Below are positions 22,060-34,264 of a DNA stretch of 64,000 bases, piece after piece. This stretch comes from Phaeosaccion multiseriatum. Lineage: Eukaryota; Ochrophyta, other classes. The DNA is taken from positions 1,054,001 to 1,118,000 of the forward strand of contig OZ218956.1 of the NCBI GenBank assembly GCA_965112735.1, given 5' to 3'. The position numbers were made by a program, and so were the translations under genes. The notes beneath the pieces were generated by a model. The model did not search any database. It was not told the origin of the DNA and saw only the letters and a list, made by a program, of their open reading frames with translations. Positions within the stretch are counted from its first letter, which is position 1. Every line of letters starts with the position of its first letter.

Positions 22060-25000
22060 TCACTGAACAAGCCTCGGGTTGACGGCTGAGAGCACACCGT
22101 CTCTGACGAGCACGGGCCCGAAGGGCGTGAGGTTCATGGTGAAGAACGGGAAGTCTCTTGTAATGACCCAACCGTGCTCCTGCAGCAGCGCCCGTAAGTC
22201 GTCGTGGATGAGCATGGAGTGTGTTCCGATGTGCATGTGCGCTACCCTCTCGTCGATGACAGACATGGAGGCCATCATCACTTCGTGCTCCGAGTTCTGA
22301 ATGTCGAGGTCTAAATAGTCCACCTGCACAGTGCAGGACAGCGGCAAGTGCAAGGGGGTCGGGGGGTGGTGGGGTCAGAAACTGGGGCCCAAGCAGGTAG
22401 GCAGGCTTCCTTCGAAGAGGCCGTCCAGTACTGCGCACGAACTCCGCACCTTTTCGTACTGCTGAATCACGTCGTGCAGATGCACAGCCCAGGGCATCTT
22501 CTCGTCCACTTGAGAAGGACACGAATGAGATGAAACGGGACGGACAGGAGAGGAGAGCGGGTCAGATAGGAGGAGGAGAGAAAGGCAGAGAGGACGGGGG
22601 ACAAGCGACTGTTTGGCGGTACTCTCTCTTCGCTACAATACATAAGCTTTGGGGTCGCATGGGGTTTCCTTCTCACCAAAGCACGGCCAGACGTCGACGT
22701 TGCTCATGGGAATGGAGTTGCGTGCGAAGTGCTCGTGCATCTTCTTCAGGTTCTCGGGGCTGCTCTCGGCCAAAACGAGCGTGTAGGGGAGGTTGTTCAT
22801 ACCGCGATTTAGACCAACAGCCTGGGTGGGGGACGAGGGCAAGGGAGAGGGGGCGGCAGTTCCGCTCGCAAGCCGGGGCGAGGGCAAGAGAGAGGAGGGG
22901 ATGTCAGCAGTTGCGCTCGCATAGCCGGGCGAGCCAAGACAAGGAGTCCCCCTCACTCAGTCTGGCAGCACAGCTCCGAAATGAGTGCCAAGCTGTAGCG
23001 TGGCACCCCTAAGAACTCTCTCGCATGCCGTCCACTCCTTGCCGCAGAAGAGGGAGGAGTTGGGATGGTTGGTTCCTGATTCACTCACCCTGCCCGTCCA
23101 TACACCATACCCTGCCCCGAGCTCCACCACCACGAGCTGGTCCCGAGCCGCTCTCACTGCGGCGGTCAAATCCTGCTCAGCCAAAGAGAAGGAGCAAGGG
23201 CACGGGTCGGGACAGCAGTTGGGGGTTGGTGAGCGGGCAGGCAGACACACAAGGAAGGAAGTATGTAGTTATGTACACAAGAGTGGGTCCCTCTCCATCA
23301 CTATGCTCGAGACTCTCTTACCATCCATTCGAAGAACTCTTCGCCGACTTGCGGGTATGGTCGCTGCACGTGTTGGTCCACCGCCGCGTCCGATGGGAAA
23401 ATTAGCCTGTGAGTGACAAAGGGACAAAAAGCAAGGCAACAATGGGCCAGCGGCAGCATAACAAGAGAGCCGCACCACACAGATATAGAGGAGGTCATGG
23501 AAAGTCGGGTGGGAAGGGCTCTTGAGCCATGTCAACACAGGAGAGAGGAGGGTAGCGCGGGCAGGGTAACGGCAGGGCCGTAGACAGACAGGCCAGACTG
23601 AGAGCTTCCGAAAGTGTCGCTGTAAGCCCCAGGCTGGGCTGGTCTCAGAGACGACCAAGGCGCCTGGCCACGGGGGAGACTTACGATTTGCCCAGACTAT
23701 GTGGCTGGCCTGTCAACATCCGAGCCCATTCCTGAAAAGAAGGGCGGGAGGGAGGGGTAGCACAGTAAGATGGTGGTCGTCTCTCGTTCAATCGAATACC
23801 CACGCAAATCTCTCCCTGTCCAGTTCCTTACTTCATAAAGTAGGCAGTCGTAGGAGCGCCCCGGGGCCCATGTTCGATAGTTGATGGTGGATGAGGACGG
23901 CCGGACGGACATGCTTTGGCGGAGAAGAAGGGGAAAGAGAGGCTTGTGAGGAGGAAGGCAATCGAAAAGGCAAGGTCCTACAGGCTCTTGCCCGGTAGGG
24001 ATCAGAGTGTACGCCGAGGAGGCAGAGGGCCGCTTCAAAGCCGGTCTTGAGTCTTAACGTGTGTGCAGGCCAAGTCCCGGAAGAGGACTTACCCCCCAAT
24101 ATCATTGCCAAGAAACTCCCAGTCCTCCTGCGAGAGAAGAGAGGGGAGGGAGGGGAAGGTGAAGGTGAAGGGGTGAGGCAGTGCATGGGGACTCAGTCGC
24201 TTACAGGGCTGTTTTCCTCTTACCCGACAGTCGAATGTGTAGTCAGTCATGATGCCGGTGAAGTCGGTGACGACTCCGGGTATGAAGGGCCCAACGTAAG
24301 GCGTCAGCTCCGAGAAAACAGGGCTCTGCTCACGCGGAGAGCAGCGGGAGGGTTGGAAAGCAGCGGGAGAGACTGATGAGAAAGCATTTTCCAACGAGAC
24401 TGAATCGATACCCCTCTCTGGCAATAAGAGGGGAATGACTGACGGCAGCGAAGAGAGACTCAACCGCCTGTGCCCGCACCTGCATGTAGCACCGCTCTGG
24501 ATCGAAGGCGTTGAACACCCCCAGTCTGGACCACACCTCCTCCATGGGATTGGACATGGGAGGGCGGCAGATGTTATTGTGCACCTGAGCCGGGCCAAGG
24601 GAAGCAAAGGCATGGTGGGGGAGTGGGGTAGAGGAAATGTTGGTGCATGCCATGGCGGACATGTGTCCACTAATCCACCCCTCGTTTACCTCTAAGCGAG
24701 ATTCGTACTCCAGCATCATGAGGAAGAGGTTCTCCTGTAGTCCAGGATTGACAGGCAGCTGGGTATAATGTGCCCACGTGGGCTGCTTCATCCCCTCCTG
24801 CTTGCCCCGCTCCAAGTGCTCCTTCACCAGTCTTTGCCTCCTGCGCCGCCCCTCTATGGGCGTGGCTCTGCACTCGTCAACGCCATCCTCATTTTCAGGC
24901 TCGCATGTCAGCCATTGATCGTCAAGCTCTTCACTCTCTGCATCTTCTTCTGCGTACCGCGTCCAAGGCTCCTTCACTGCCTGTTCAACCGTTGTCACGA

Positions 25001-25304
25001 GCCTCGACAACAGAGCCCCCTTCCGGGCGGGAGCGTCGTCCCTCCCTTCAGGGTAGTGCTCCTCCAGCCACGACATGACAGAACCGTACACAGAGAACCC
25101 CTTCTTGACGTGTAGCAATGGCCTGGTGTCCGCGTCGCGGCCACTGCTCGGAAGGAGGGATGAAAGATCCACCTGGGCAACGATCTGTTGCCCCCCTTCA
25201 AGCAGCAGGGGATCCTCGTACATGTACGAATCAGAGCGTGATAGCCACCCCCCAGTAGCTGCAGCGGTCAGAGCAATGGAACGACGCCTGCACACCAATC
25301 GCAT
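22060..25304 (-). CDS. FkbM-type SAM-dependent methyltransferase (about 575 aa)
   Basis: Ten exons on the minus strand: 25304-24480, 24325-24224, 24127-24093, 23913-23832, 23731-23685, 23406-23322, 23172-23089, 22821-22677, 22508-22450, 22323-22060. Lengths sum to 576 codons. Key blocks: EEWARMLTGQPHSLGK, PSDAAVDQHVQRPY, LVVVELGAGYGVWTGR (SAM loop), LPYTLVLAESSP, VDYLDLDIQNSEHEVM, VAHMHIGTHS and DGVLSAVNPRLVQ. The DLDIQ...E and HIGTHS pattern is typical of FkbM-like methyltransferases in surface-polysaccharide loci. The first 275 residues are novel and acidic, with an N-terminal basic/hydrophobic start that could be a weak signal. An in-phase stop would arise if the segment near 22960-23040 were kept, so I treat 23088-22822 as one intron. 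Substrate not determined. Confidence 0.8.
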
Positions 25305-25594
25305 GGTGTCAAGAAGGAAACACTTAAATAAGCTAAAAAACGATGTCCAGTAATGCTTCGCAGCTCAAGTTAGACAAGAAGAGGTAAGAAGAAAGCAAGA
25401 AGGGAGGGAGAGAGCCAAGATACGCGCAGAACAATCTCCAGAGACGCTTCACAGGTCGAGCAGGAGAAGAGAGACAAAGGGGAAAAAAAAGGCGGTAAAG
25501 GCGTTGACTCTGTGAATTTTGGAGAACCAACACACGATCTTCACTTCTCTTTTTTTTGCTACAGTTGTACAGTGGATTGCAGTGTGTATTGCTC

Positions 25595-28500
25595 ATGAGG
25601 TTCAGGAATGGCTTACACCAGATTAGAAACGCTGCGGCACTGCTTTGTGCTCTCCTCATCAATGTTTTTGATGTAGGGAGGTGTACAAGCGGAAGCATCC
25701 GGGACGATGGAAGTGGAGCTGAGATTAATATCAATTGGCCACGGCCTTACCCGTGGGTTTCCACCCTTGCCATCTGCAAGCAGTTGCAGGGAAGAGAGCT
25801 CCAGCAGTGCCTTACTGACGTCAAGTTACTTCTGTGCTATCTGAAACAACAGCACGAGGACGAGCGGGAAGGGGCGTCGCTTGACAAAGTAAGAAGGCCT
25901 CTTCTTTATTGTGTCTCTCTCCTTCCCTCTCATGCAGCCACAATAAATCGCTCGCGACTCAGAATCAACAGGGCGCTGGTCCTGGTCTCAGGGGAGAGGG
26001 TGGAGAGATTGAGGAGTTCTGCGAGCGCGAGGCAAAATCGTGTTGTCCATGTGAGTCGCCAGGCAGGTGGAGAAAGACGGTGCAGAACTTGCGACATACT
26101 AGCTACTTCTCGGCTCCCTTTCTTGCCCTATCGAGGTACAATTATAAGTCTCGTCAAATCCTGAATCCTCTACTTCGCTCTACTCACAGCATCCATCCCA
26201 TGTTGCGATGCCTGTGCCCAGTGATAGGCGACCTCGTCAGCTGCTTCAGCGTGTGCTCTCCGGAGCGTTCCTTCGTGAAGACCGCTGCACTCCTGGAAGC
26301 GTACCAACGGGACAGCCAATCGCAGAATGGAGGCGCACAGGTATGTCACTGGTAGTAGGATCGTAGTAGGTTCCAGTGAGGTTTGAAACGCACTGCCAAG
26401 CTGTGTGGACTCAACTCGCGCTGCCCCCCTCGCTGGCTTCCCGTCTGCCACACCTCCGCAAGGTCGATGGGCAAGACCCGCTGCTCTCTTCCTCGCTCGA
26501 AGGGACCGTGCCCCTTCTGCAGCACCTCGCGGCTCTACCTGAGGCCCGGCAAGTTTGCGAGATCAGGTGCGCCGAACGTAGAAGCTCGGGCTCCCCTTTG
26601 TCCGTCTTTATCTTCTATTGTTGGTCCTGGTGTAATAATATCACCCTTGAATCGAAATCGTGCCAATGACAGCCAAAGGGGCCCCGGCCTGGCAACGCTA
26701 GCCCTGCTCACGGCTAAGCCAGATGCTCTGCTGACGAACTTCGCGTCGCACTCTGCTGCCGGTGGGGCATCTTCTGTTATGGACTTCATTCTCAGCCACT
26801 TCCGCTTGAACTCCGTGTCCTTCGTGGTCGGCCGGGAGGTGGGGCAAATGCTGTCATCCTTCCACCGACAGCATCCAGCCTTCCGATGCAACCTCATTGT
26901 CGTGTCACCCTCTGCCCTCGGGTCATACCACCTGGCATACGATACCCTGTCCGCGCTGCGAGCCCTTGCTCACCCCGACTGGAATCTGCTCGTCGCACCG
27001 AGCTGGTTCAGTGCGCACGAGCCCTTCGCTTCTTCATCATCGTTCTTGGTGTGGCAAAGCTTCATCGCTCGAGGGTGGGCCTCGCTCGACCTTCCACTAC
27101 CGAGGGACACGTTGACATCGCCTGACGTGAGGATATGCGGGGCCACCGAAGAGGCTGGAGGTATGAGAGTGGGTTGATGTGCTTAGAGTGGGGAACGGGA
27201 CACATGGATGAGCTTGCATCCTTCGAGAAAGCGCACTTGATGTACAGTTATACTCATCCAGTCACAACCCCAAACCTCCAATCCCACTTCTCCTCCCTCT
27301 TCCTTTCCAATTCAGCTTGTGTGGGCCTCATCTCTTTCCCTTCGACGGGGGATTCCCCAAGCACCACCTCTACCGCCTCTAGTGATAGCTTTCAAGAGAG
27401 AGCGCACAAGCCACTGGCCGGTACAATGGCGGGAGTGCTGCTGCCACTGTCCTTGCCTCCCTCCATCGTCACCGAAACGAACACGACTCGTTTGGAGGCC
27501 AACTCATCTCTCCGCCTGACCGTGCCTGAGTCTGTGCTGGTCATGGGGGACAGCCACGCAAACTCCCTGCTCCATATCGGCTTTGACATCGTGGTGGTGA
27601 GTCACCTTCTGCATACGAGAAGGGTTTCCCCTCAGCGTAGCCCCTCCCCACCTTGTCTGCCCTCGACGGTAGTGTATATACATATACATCATCCTGTCAA
27701 TCTCCTACTTGCTGTCGTTCTCTTGCACCGTGCCTCGGCCACAGGTGCCCGGAGCAACAGCGCAGGGAGCAATCAATCCTCACAGCAAGAGCAACGCCCT
27801 GGCCACCTTTACCGAGTTCTGCAATAAGGAGAGGGCGAGACAAGCCGACTACGCGGAAGCTGCGCGGGACCTCGTGGTCATCATGATGGGAGAAGTGGAC
27901 TGCGGCTTTGTGAGTAAGACGCGAGCGAACCGCAGAGGCCCCCATGGTCTTGCTGCAAGGACTTGACATGCCCCTTGCTGACCCGAGCTGAGCTGTGTAT
28001 CTCTGCGTCTCTCTCTCTCTCCCTCTCGTTCACATGGCCTCCATGTGATTGTCGACACCGTACGACGACGCTGTCGGGGCACGGGTGGATATGCATGTGT
28101 GCGTGTGTGCGTACAGGTTATTTGGTTCAGGTATGTGTGAGGGTGTACACGCGAGCGTCTTGCGGGGAGAGAGACCAAGAGACCAATGCTCCCTCCCGTG
28201 CCGCTGTCGCTTGGCCTCCATTCAACGTGCAGGGCGGAGAAGCACCACATCCCGATAGAAGAGCAGACGTCCTTGTCCATCTCCAACCTGCTCAAGTTCG
28301 TCACAGATGTCGTGGTCGGCGTGTTGGGCGTCCCTCCCGGGAGGGTCGTACTCGTAGGACCACACCTCCCAACCATTCCAGACAACTCAGCATTCCACGG
28401 GGAGGTCGCAAGTGAGTGGAAGGAGTAAGATGTCCGTCTGTCAAGCCTGTCTTCCCTCCTTGGCCCTTCATGACGGCCCTAGACCCGGCCAGCCTGTGGC

Positions 28501-29766
28501 CCTTCCGCCCATGGGCCCACAGCCCCCACGTCGTATTTCAACATGCATGATGGCCTCACCCGATCCTCTGCTCTGAATGTCCAACCCACAGATGCCCGCT
28601 CCACCGTACACGCGAGTCGACCGGGACGGACGGCCCTGACGCTGCGCTTTTGCGAGCAGCTGCGGCGGGAGAGTGAGAGGGCAGGATTCAGGTGCGTGCC
28701 GGGGGCGGGCGAGGCCTTGCTGCTAGACCTCGATACACACACACCTCTTCCTTCCCCTTGCTTGAAGGACCAATAAGGCCCTGTCCAATCGTGTGGTTAG
28801 CGAAGGCGTCAGTGAGGAGATGTGTGCGTGAATTCTATCTGGAAGCGCGTGTTGCAGTGGGTTGAAAGGCTCCCTCGCTGTTGTGTGCTCCCTGCCCTAC
28901 GGTTGTTGGTTCACTTCTGCTTCACCCACTCTGCTGCATGCCCTCCACACACGTATCTCGGGCAGGTACCTCGACATCACACATGAGACTATGTCGCCCC
29001 TCACTGGAGAGGTACAGACGGTACGGTGCCCACGTGTGATGATCACGTGATGTGTGCTTGGTGGGGTTCGTTTCAGGAGGGCCCAAATAGTTTTGTGGTT
29101 GTCGACAGTCAATGCGTGTGTCCACCCAATCGAACCAACCATCAAACCCGCTCAATCCCCCCCCCAACGTTCATTATTCGGCAGGCATTCCTGCACCATG
29201 ACAAGGCGAACGATCACCACCTCGACTCTTCAAGCATCACGTCCCTCTACGCCCTCAAGTTCGCGGCGCTATGGGGCAGTATCGTGCGAGAGGAGGAGGA
29301 GGAGGAGGAGGAGGAGGAAGCCGAAGTTCATGCGGGCAATCTGAGTGCGAGATCACCACCACTGCTCTGTGATCGTGGCGCTGCTGCGAATTCTTGCGGA
29401 CAGGTCCGGAATGGAGCCCGAGAGATTGCGGAATTGCAGGCACGCGGGGTAGAGCTTGTGTCTTTCGATTCAGAAGAGGACCCCCGTAGATACGGAGTGG
29501 TGTACCATGAAGGTGAGAAGCTAAGTGAGACAACACAGTGAGAGTGCTAACCCTGACTAAGCAGCGACGGGTGTGGGGAGGGAGGACCGCCGGGTGTTGT
29601 ACAGGAGGGAGGCTCTATCCCTTCGCCCTGTCTACCGGTCCCCATGTGCACAGCCCTGAGCAGACCGACCTCTCCCCCCCTTTGTCGTTCGGTTAATTCC
29701 TGGCTCACGCTCGCTCACGCAATCACAGGAGCTGTCGAGGTGGGAAGGTGGTGGCACAGAGCATGA
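25595..29766 (+). CDS. Fusion: decayed methyltransferase domain plus SGNH/GDSL esterase-like domain (about 760 aa)
   Basis: Thirteen exons fit: 25595-25888, 25972-26066, 26190-26340, 26463-26566, 26673-27160, 27316-27596, 27745-27909, 28117-28130, 28233-28411, 28592-28691, 28966-29011, 29185-29512, 29729-29766. N-terminus MRFRNGLHQIRNAAALLCAL is signal-anchor-like. Residues about 200-370 align with the methyltransferase at 15970-17919 (LLQHLAALPEARQVCEI versus LLQELAALPQVKTICEV), but the SAM loop and DGGH are changed. The second half is an SGNH hydrolase: VLVMGDSHANSLL (catalytic Ser block), VPGATAQGAINPHS, MMGEVDCGFVIWFR, VLVGPHLPTIPD, and NDHHLD as the likely Asp-His pair. Such SGNH domains accompany glycan genes and may add or remove acyl groups. 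The gene's 3' end is the least certain part; coding-like sequence continues beyond 29940. Confidence 0.7.
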
Positions 29767-29939
29767 AGCGCTCCATGTGCTGCCCACGCGCCTCGCCTCG
29801 CGCCTCGCGTGGCGGGCATGTGGTGACGCTCGTTCTCTCAAGGCGGGTGACGGTCTTTGGGGAGAGCGGATGCTCCTCATGGGCGGGAATTACAGATTCT
29901 TCTTTATGCTTAGTGGGCTTCATCTCTGCAGCAGCCCAG

Positions 29940-30480
29940 TCTGCCTCGCGGGTACTTCCACGCCGCCTCTACGCAACGGGCACAGAGGCTCGGGTGGAGC
30001 TTCAGCGTGGCGCCAAACCTGGAGAGTGCCTTCGCCTTCGAACGTGTCATCTTCCTCTACAGCCGGGATGCTGCAGGTGTCCTGCGGGCCGCGTTACGCT
30101 GGAAAATCGAAAAAGGGTTGATCTCGGAGGAGGCTGCGACGGACGAATCTTACGCGTTATCTGAGGCTTCCAAGTACGGCGCCTACTTGTAGGACTGGCT
30201 CGTGTTCAGCCAGACACGCACAGCGGATGACGCCATCGCCTTTGCGCACGAGGACGTTTGGGAAGAGGGAGACTTTCCTGGGACGGAGATGACGCGCCTC
30301 GCTTCCTTCCTGGGCAACAGCTCGTACCGTCGGTCAGTCAGTGAGCGGGCCGCAGTATGCTCAACACACCTTCGCCAGCGAGGAGCATCCCCTCCTGCTG
30401 CTCGTAGCGAGGACGATGGCGCTGGCAGTGCGAGCGGTCTAGAACCATTCGCTGCACGGTTCTCCTCTCTCATCTTGTAG
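29940..30480 (+). pseudogene. Coding-like stretch interrupted by an in-frame TAG
   Basis: One reading frame runs from about 29940, contains the blocks FAFERVIFLYSRDAAGVLRA and SEASKYGAYL, meets TAG at 30190-30192, and continues in the same frame (DWLVFSQTRTADDAIAFAHE...) to a TAG at 30478-30480. Composition on both sides of the first stop is protein-like. It could be a third domain of the gene upstream (an acceptor near 29939 would give the right phase from a donor near 29741), a separate decayed gene, or a chance ORF. I recognise no family. Call kept low. Confidence 0.35.
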
Positions 30481-30499
30481 ACAGTCCAGTGGCCGAGGC

Positions 30500-31030
30500 A
30501 CGCCCCGGTGACCAGCAACGAGGTACACGCTTTGCTTGCTTTCGGGCAGGCGTTGCCCATGGTGTGCCCAAGTCATAGTAGTATGCAGCCTTGCAGTAGA
30601 GGGCCCAGAGACAGCCGTCCGCTTGCCGTATTGTGCCGAGGAGCCGAAGGGCCTACGCGGCGCTGCCTCCATCGTCCAGTCGCGGTCCAGACGGCGTCTA
30701 CTCTGTAACGCGCCAGCCTTGCAGGTAGAAAGAAGCATTGAAGGAGCGGTACACAGGCGTAGCTTGTACACCCTCCTCAGGGCTGTAATGAGCGCCAAAC
30801 CTTCCCTGGGCATCCTCATGGTAGCCCCCCCACACGCCGTCCCTGCCCACGAGTTGGGGAGACCACTGGTGGCGATGCATGCCCGCTGGAGGCCCGCTTG
30901 GCTCCTGCTGCTGCCTTCCCCTCTGTAGACCCGACTGTGTCTCGGCTTCGGGGTGCAGTCGGAGCAGCAAAGTGGCAACGCTCTGCTGGACCTGGTGCGC
31001 GGTGGAGGAGGTGATATACAAGCGCAAAGT
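30500..31030 (-). pseudogene. Possible relic coding sequence, minus strand, two in-frame stops
   Basis: Minus-strand frame with HYSPEEGVQATPVYRSFNAS and SFYLQGWRVTE, then TAG near 30698, more sensible-looking sequence (GPRLDDGGSAA), a second TAG near 30658, then ALRLLGTIRQADGCLWALYC and KAAYYYDLGTPW. No splice sites remove both stops. It may be the decayed end of a gene, but I do not recognise the family and chance cannot be excluded. Confidence 0.25.
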
Positions 31031-31053
31031 GTCAAGGACGCTACTTGCTCAGG

Positions 31054-33049
31054 TCACCCTGGGCAAGGCACGTGGCGCACCTGCTCTTGCATGGCGGATT
31101 TAAAGCTCCGATACCACTGCATGGACCGGGCCTGTAGTCTCGCAAACTCGGCAGGGCTGCGCACAGAGAGAGAGCGGAAAGATGAGTTCAACGCAAGCAA
31201 AGGGACCCGTGGGGGGGGGGGGGCGATGGGTGCCCCCTGGGGCACCATGTCACGCACCTGGAGAGGTAGGGCTGTAGCACGGCATCCAGGTCGCTCCAGT
31301 CAGGCTTCACCACCGGAAACGGTGGTACCCATCTTTTAGCAACAACAAACAAACGACAACGAGAAGTGTGGTGTTCAGAATGAATTCAAATGGTCGGGAA
31401 TACTTGCGGTTGAGGCGCTTCTGTTTTCTATCAGAGGGTCTGCAGGGGTGTCCCCCCCCCCCCCCCCCCCCCCCGGTAGCGTAGAGAAAGAAAACAGAAA
31501 CAGAGACTAACTTGCTCACCTCTCTTCGTGCGGCTGCTCCGGCCCCTCGCTGCAGTCGATGCCGTCATACAGGCCGCAAGGAGAGGTGCCCGAGAAGCTG
31601 AAATTGGCTTGACGGAGGGATTCTTGCCAGGTCAAGGACATACCCTTGCTGAGTCTCTGCATTCTGATGGAGAGGGCGAGAGAGAGAGACCCGTACGGAA
31701 AGCAAGGAAGAGGGGCGGGTTGCACTGTCATGCAAATGCGAAGGGAATGCCGGCCCCTCTTCGCTCATTCTCTTCGCTCATCTCGTGTGAGAGGAGGGCT
31801 GCCTCTCTCTATTCCTCTCTCTCTCCCTCTCTCTCTCTTTGTGTGTGCCGGTCTCTTCCTCTGTCTCTCGCTCACCTCTCCTTCAACAAGCTCATGTTCT
31901 CCATTCCATGGTCCTCAAGGATTGGTACTGCTCCGTGCTCCAGAGCTTCGTACATGCGCATAGTGTTCATGCCGCTGAAGAAGGGCTCCGCGGCCTGCCC
32001 CGTTCGATACACGTTGGACAAGAGGGTTGCAGTGAAGGGTTGTAGTGAGGTTGCAGGCATGCCGAGCTCCATCCCCTTCCCTTCCCTATCTTACCTTGCA
32101 CCCCACAGGACAGGCGACGAAGCGGCTCGATGCATACACCTCCGCGACCTCGCTTGCGCTGAGTCCATTCTCGTCTGCCCATTTCCCAGTCTCGAAGAGG
32201 AAGTGGTCCGGGATGGAGGCCACGGCCTGAGCCATGGCCAGTCGGTGGCCTTTCATGACACTCCCTGTGTCGCCGATGAATGACACTGCGTAGGGCTTGG
32301 CTGTGCTGCTTCCATTGTCTCCGCTGCTGCTGCTACTGCTGCTGCTGGTGGTGGTGCTTCTGCTCGTCTCTCGGTGCAGATGGTGATAATCTGGGCAAGA
32401 CTCCGACCCACAATCCTGAGCCGCAGAGCGCCACTCCGACGCGTCCCCTATGCCATCGAAGGTCTGCTGATACCTCCCTTCTGCCTCTCCCTCCCTGCTC
32501 GCTCCAGCATGACCATCCTGCTGATGCAGCCCCTTCTCCTCTCCCTCTCTGCTTGCTCCAGCACCATCGCCATATCCCAGGCCGACTGACACAATGTAGG
32601 GGCGCGGTTTGACTGCGAAGGAAGGGTCGGCGAAGTTGCGCACCACCACCTTTGCACGGGAGTAGTGAGCACGACACCCGCTGACTCCCTCGTCGTGCAG
32701 ATGCACTACCCCATACGCGTAGCCGAGGGCGTCGAAGCGCCGCAGATAGTCCATCAGCGCGTAGTCCGCGACACCCCCTGACGCGAAAGGGTTGGCGCAC
32801 TGATCTCCGAAAGAGACAGTGACGGGCGAGGGGGGGGGGGTCAGGCAAAGAAGAGACTGCCGAGGTCTGAGAGGGACAGTAGAAAGAAACAGCACCGCCA
32901 GCAATGCCCCACCTGCTCGGAGTAGTAAATGATGAGGGCGTTGTTCCGCACAACCGAGAAGCTTCCGTCCAGAACCGTTTCGTATGTGTAAGGACGGTTG
33001 TTGCCTCCCTCTTCCCCGGCCACCTGCTCAGTCGTTTGGCAGTAGTAGT

Positions 33050-33106
<57 letters not shown>

Positions 33107-34264
33107 CGGTGTGCGTTAGTCCTTTCCGACGCAGTGTCAAAGAACTCAGCTTTTCCCCTCCCTCTGACCTTCGCTCGCTGGCCCGCTCGCCCCCCCAGCA
33201 AGTCGAGCACCCAGTCCATCACCGTCCCGTCGCCCCCAAAGTACTGCGAAATTACGGTAAGGTGCGGTGTTTGCTGCGGGGGGGGCGGAGGGTAATCGTC
33301 CTTCCTGTCTTCACAGCCCACCGTGACTTTGTCAACGCCCTCGCCTTCGCCCCCTCCTGATCCCGCCTCAGCAGAGAGACCAACGTTGGTGGAGAGAGTA
33401 CAGGACGTATTCTCGTGCGCTTCCCCCACACTTGGCAGTGCCTCCCTCAGCTCTCCCTCCACTCTGACCCGGTAGGTGGCGTGGGCGTCTTGCTGGCGCT
33501 GTATCGCCGCTGCATTCCCAACCTGCACCGCGACGCAGCCGCAGGAGATTCAGATTGAGAAAAAAATCCAGCTCTTGCCCCCCCTCCTGAATGTAGCGAG
33601 ACTCCGTGTAACCCACGCCCACCCTCCCCTATTGCAGTCTCACCTTGTGCACGATCTCGCCCCACAGCATGTCAACATGGCTGTCACTGTACGTATCAAC
33701 GATGAAGTAATCGTCTGCGATTGAGTGAAGCCACGCCACGACATTGTCCCTTGCATTCACGAGTATGCCATGCTCCCTGGTGTCCACGGTCAGCGAAATA
33801 GTCTCTGTCGCTAGCGCGTCCACTGTTAACTCAAATACCGCAGCAGTAGAGTTCCCAGCGGGATTTAGAGCGGGAAAGTGCGAGTCTTGGAGGAGGAGGA
33901 AAATGTTTATGATGTGATCCCGGATCCACAGGGCGGGCGAGGCGAGTGCGTCGTGCTCTAATCCCAGATGATGACAGCACTCCTTCCATTGGTTCTGGAA
34001 GAGGCTCGAGTAAAGGAAGAACGGAGCAGGTGCTTCTTTCTCAACCCTCTCTGTCTCTCCTGTCTTCCCTGCCGCAGCGCTGCCTGCCTCCGACGTGTAC
34101 TCCTCCGGTAGGACGAACACGCACTCCCTTCCCAACATCTGATGCAGATCTTCCGTTACAATCACCCGAAGGGGAAGGGGACTGTTGTCTTGATGAGCCG
34201 CAGCTTGAAGAGCTGCTTGTCCCAGGCTGAATAGCACAGTCCAAAGTTGAGCCCATTCCCGCAT
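31054..34264 (-). CDS. Exostosin-like (GT47-type) glycosyltransferase (695 aa)
   Basis: Seven exons: 34264-33644, 33522-33169, 33023-32913, 32799-32095, 31994-31876, 31332-31258, 31156-31054; lengths sum to 696 codons. The ATG at 34264 (MREWAQLWTVLFSLGQAALQ) gives a weak signal; the TTG further up was rejected. Residues 30-325 are a domain I do not recognise. The C-terminal half has the exostosin pattern: RPYTYETVLDGSFSVVRNNA, YGVVHLHDEGVSGC, YAVSFIGDTG, SRFVACPVG, GMNTMRMYEALEHGAVPIL and FPVVKPDWSDLDAVLQPYL, ending with QWYRSFK. Family members polymerise or extend glycosaminoglycan-, xylan- or mannan-type chains in the Golgi. A CAG repeat and a poly-C tract are intronic. Confidence 0.78.
31452..31474. 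repeat. Poly-C tract in an intron
   Basis: A run of about 23 C residues on the plus strand inside the 543-bp intron of the exostosin-like gene. It is likely to vary in length between sequencing reads. Confidence 0.85.
33051..33105. repeat. (CAG)n trinucleotide repeat in an intron
   Basis: About 18 CAG units with one CAA interruption on the plus strand. In the minus-strand gene model it falls between the donor at 33168 and the acceptor at 33024, so it is not translated. Confidence 0.85.

Noticed and set aside
22960-23050. Extra FkbM exon
   Set aside because: Any splice choice tried gives a stop or the wrong phase. Joining 23089 to 22821 directly gives GAGYGVWTGR-AVGLNRGM, which fits the family and keeps the frame.
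30190-30700. Reassignment of TAG to an amino acid
   Set aside because: Three TAGs look internal here, but TAG ends several well-supported genes (2718, 12961, 10039, 57153), so local decay is simpler.
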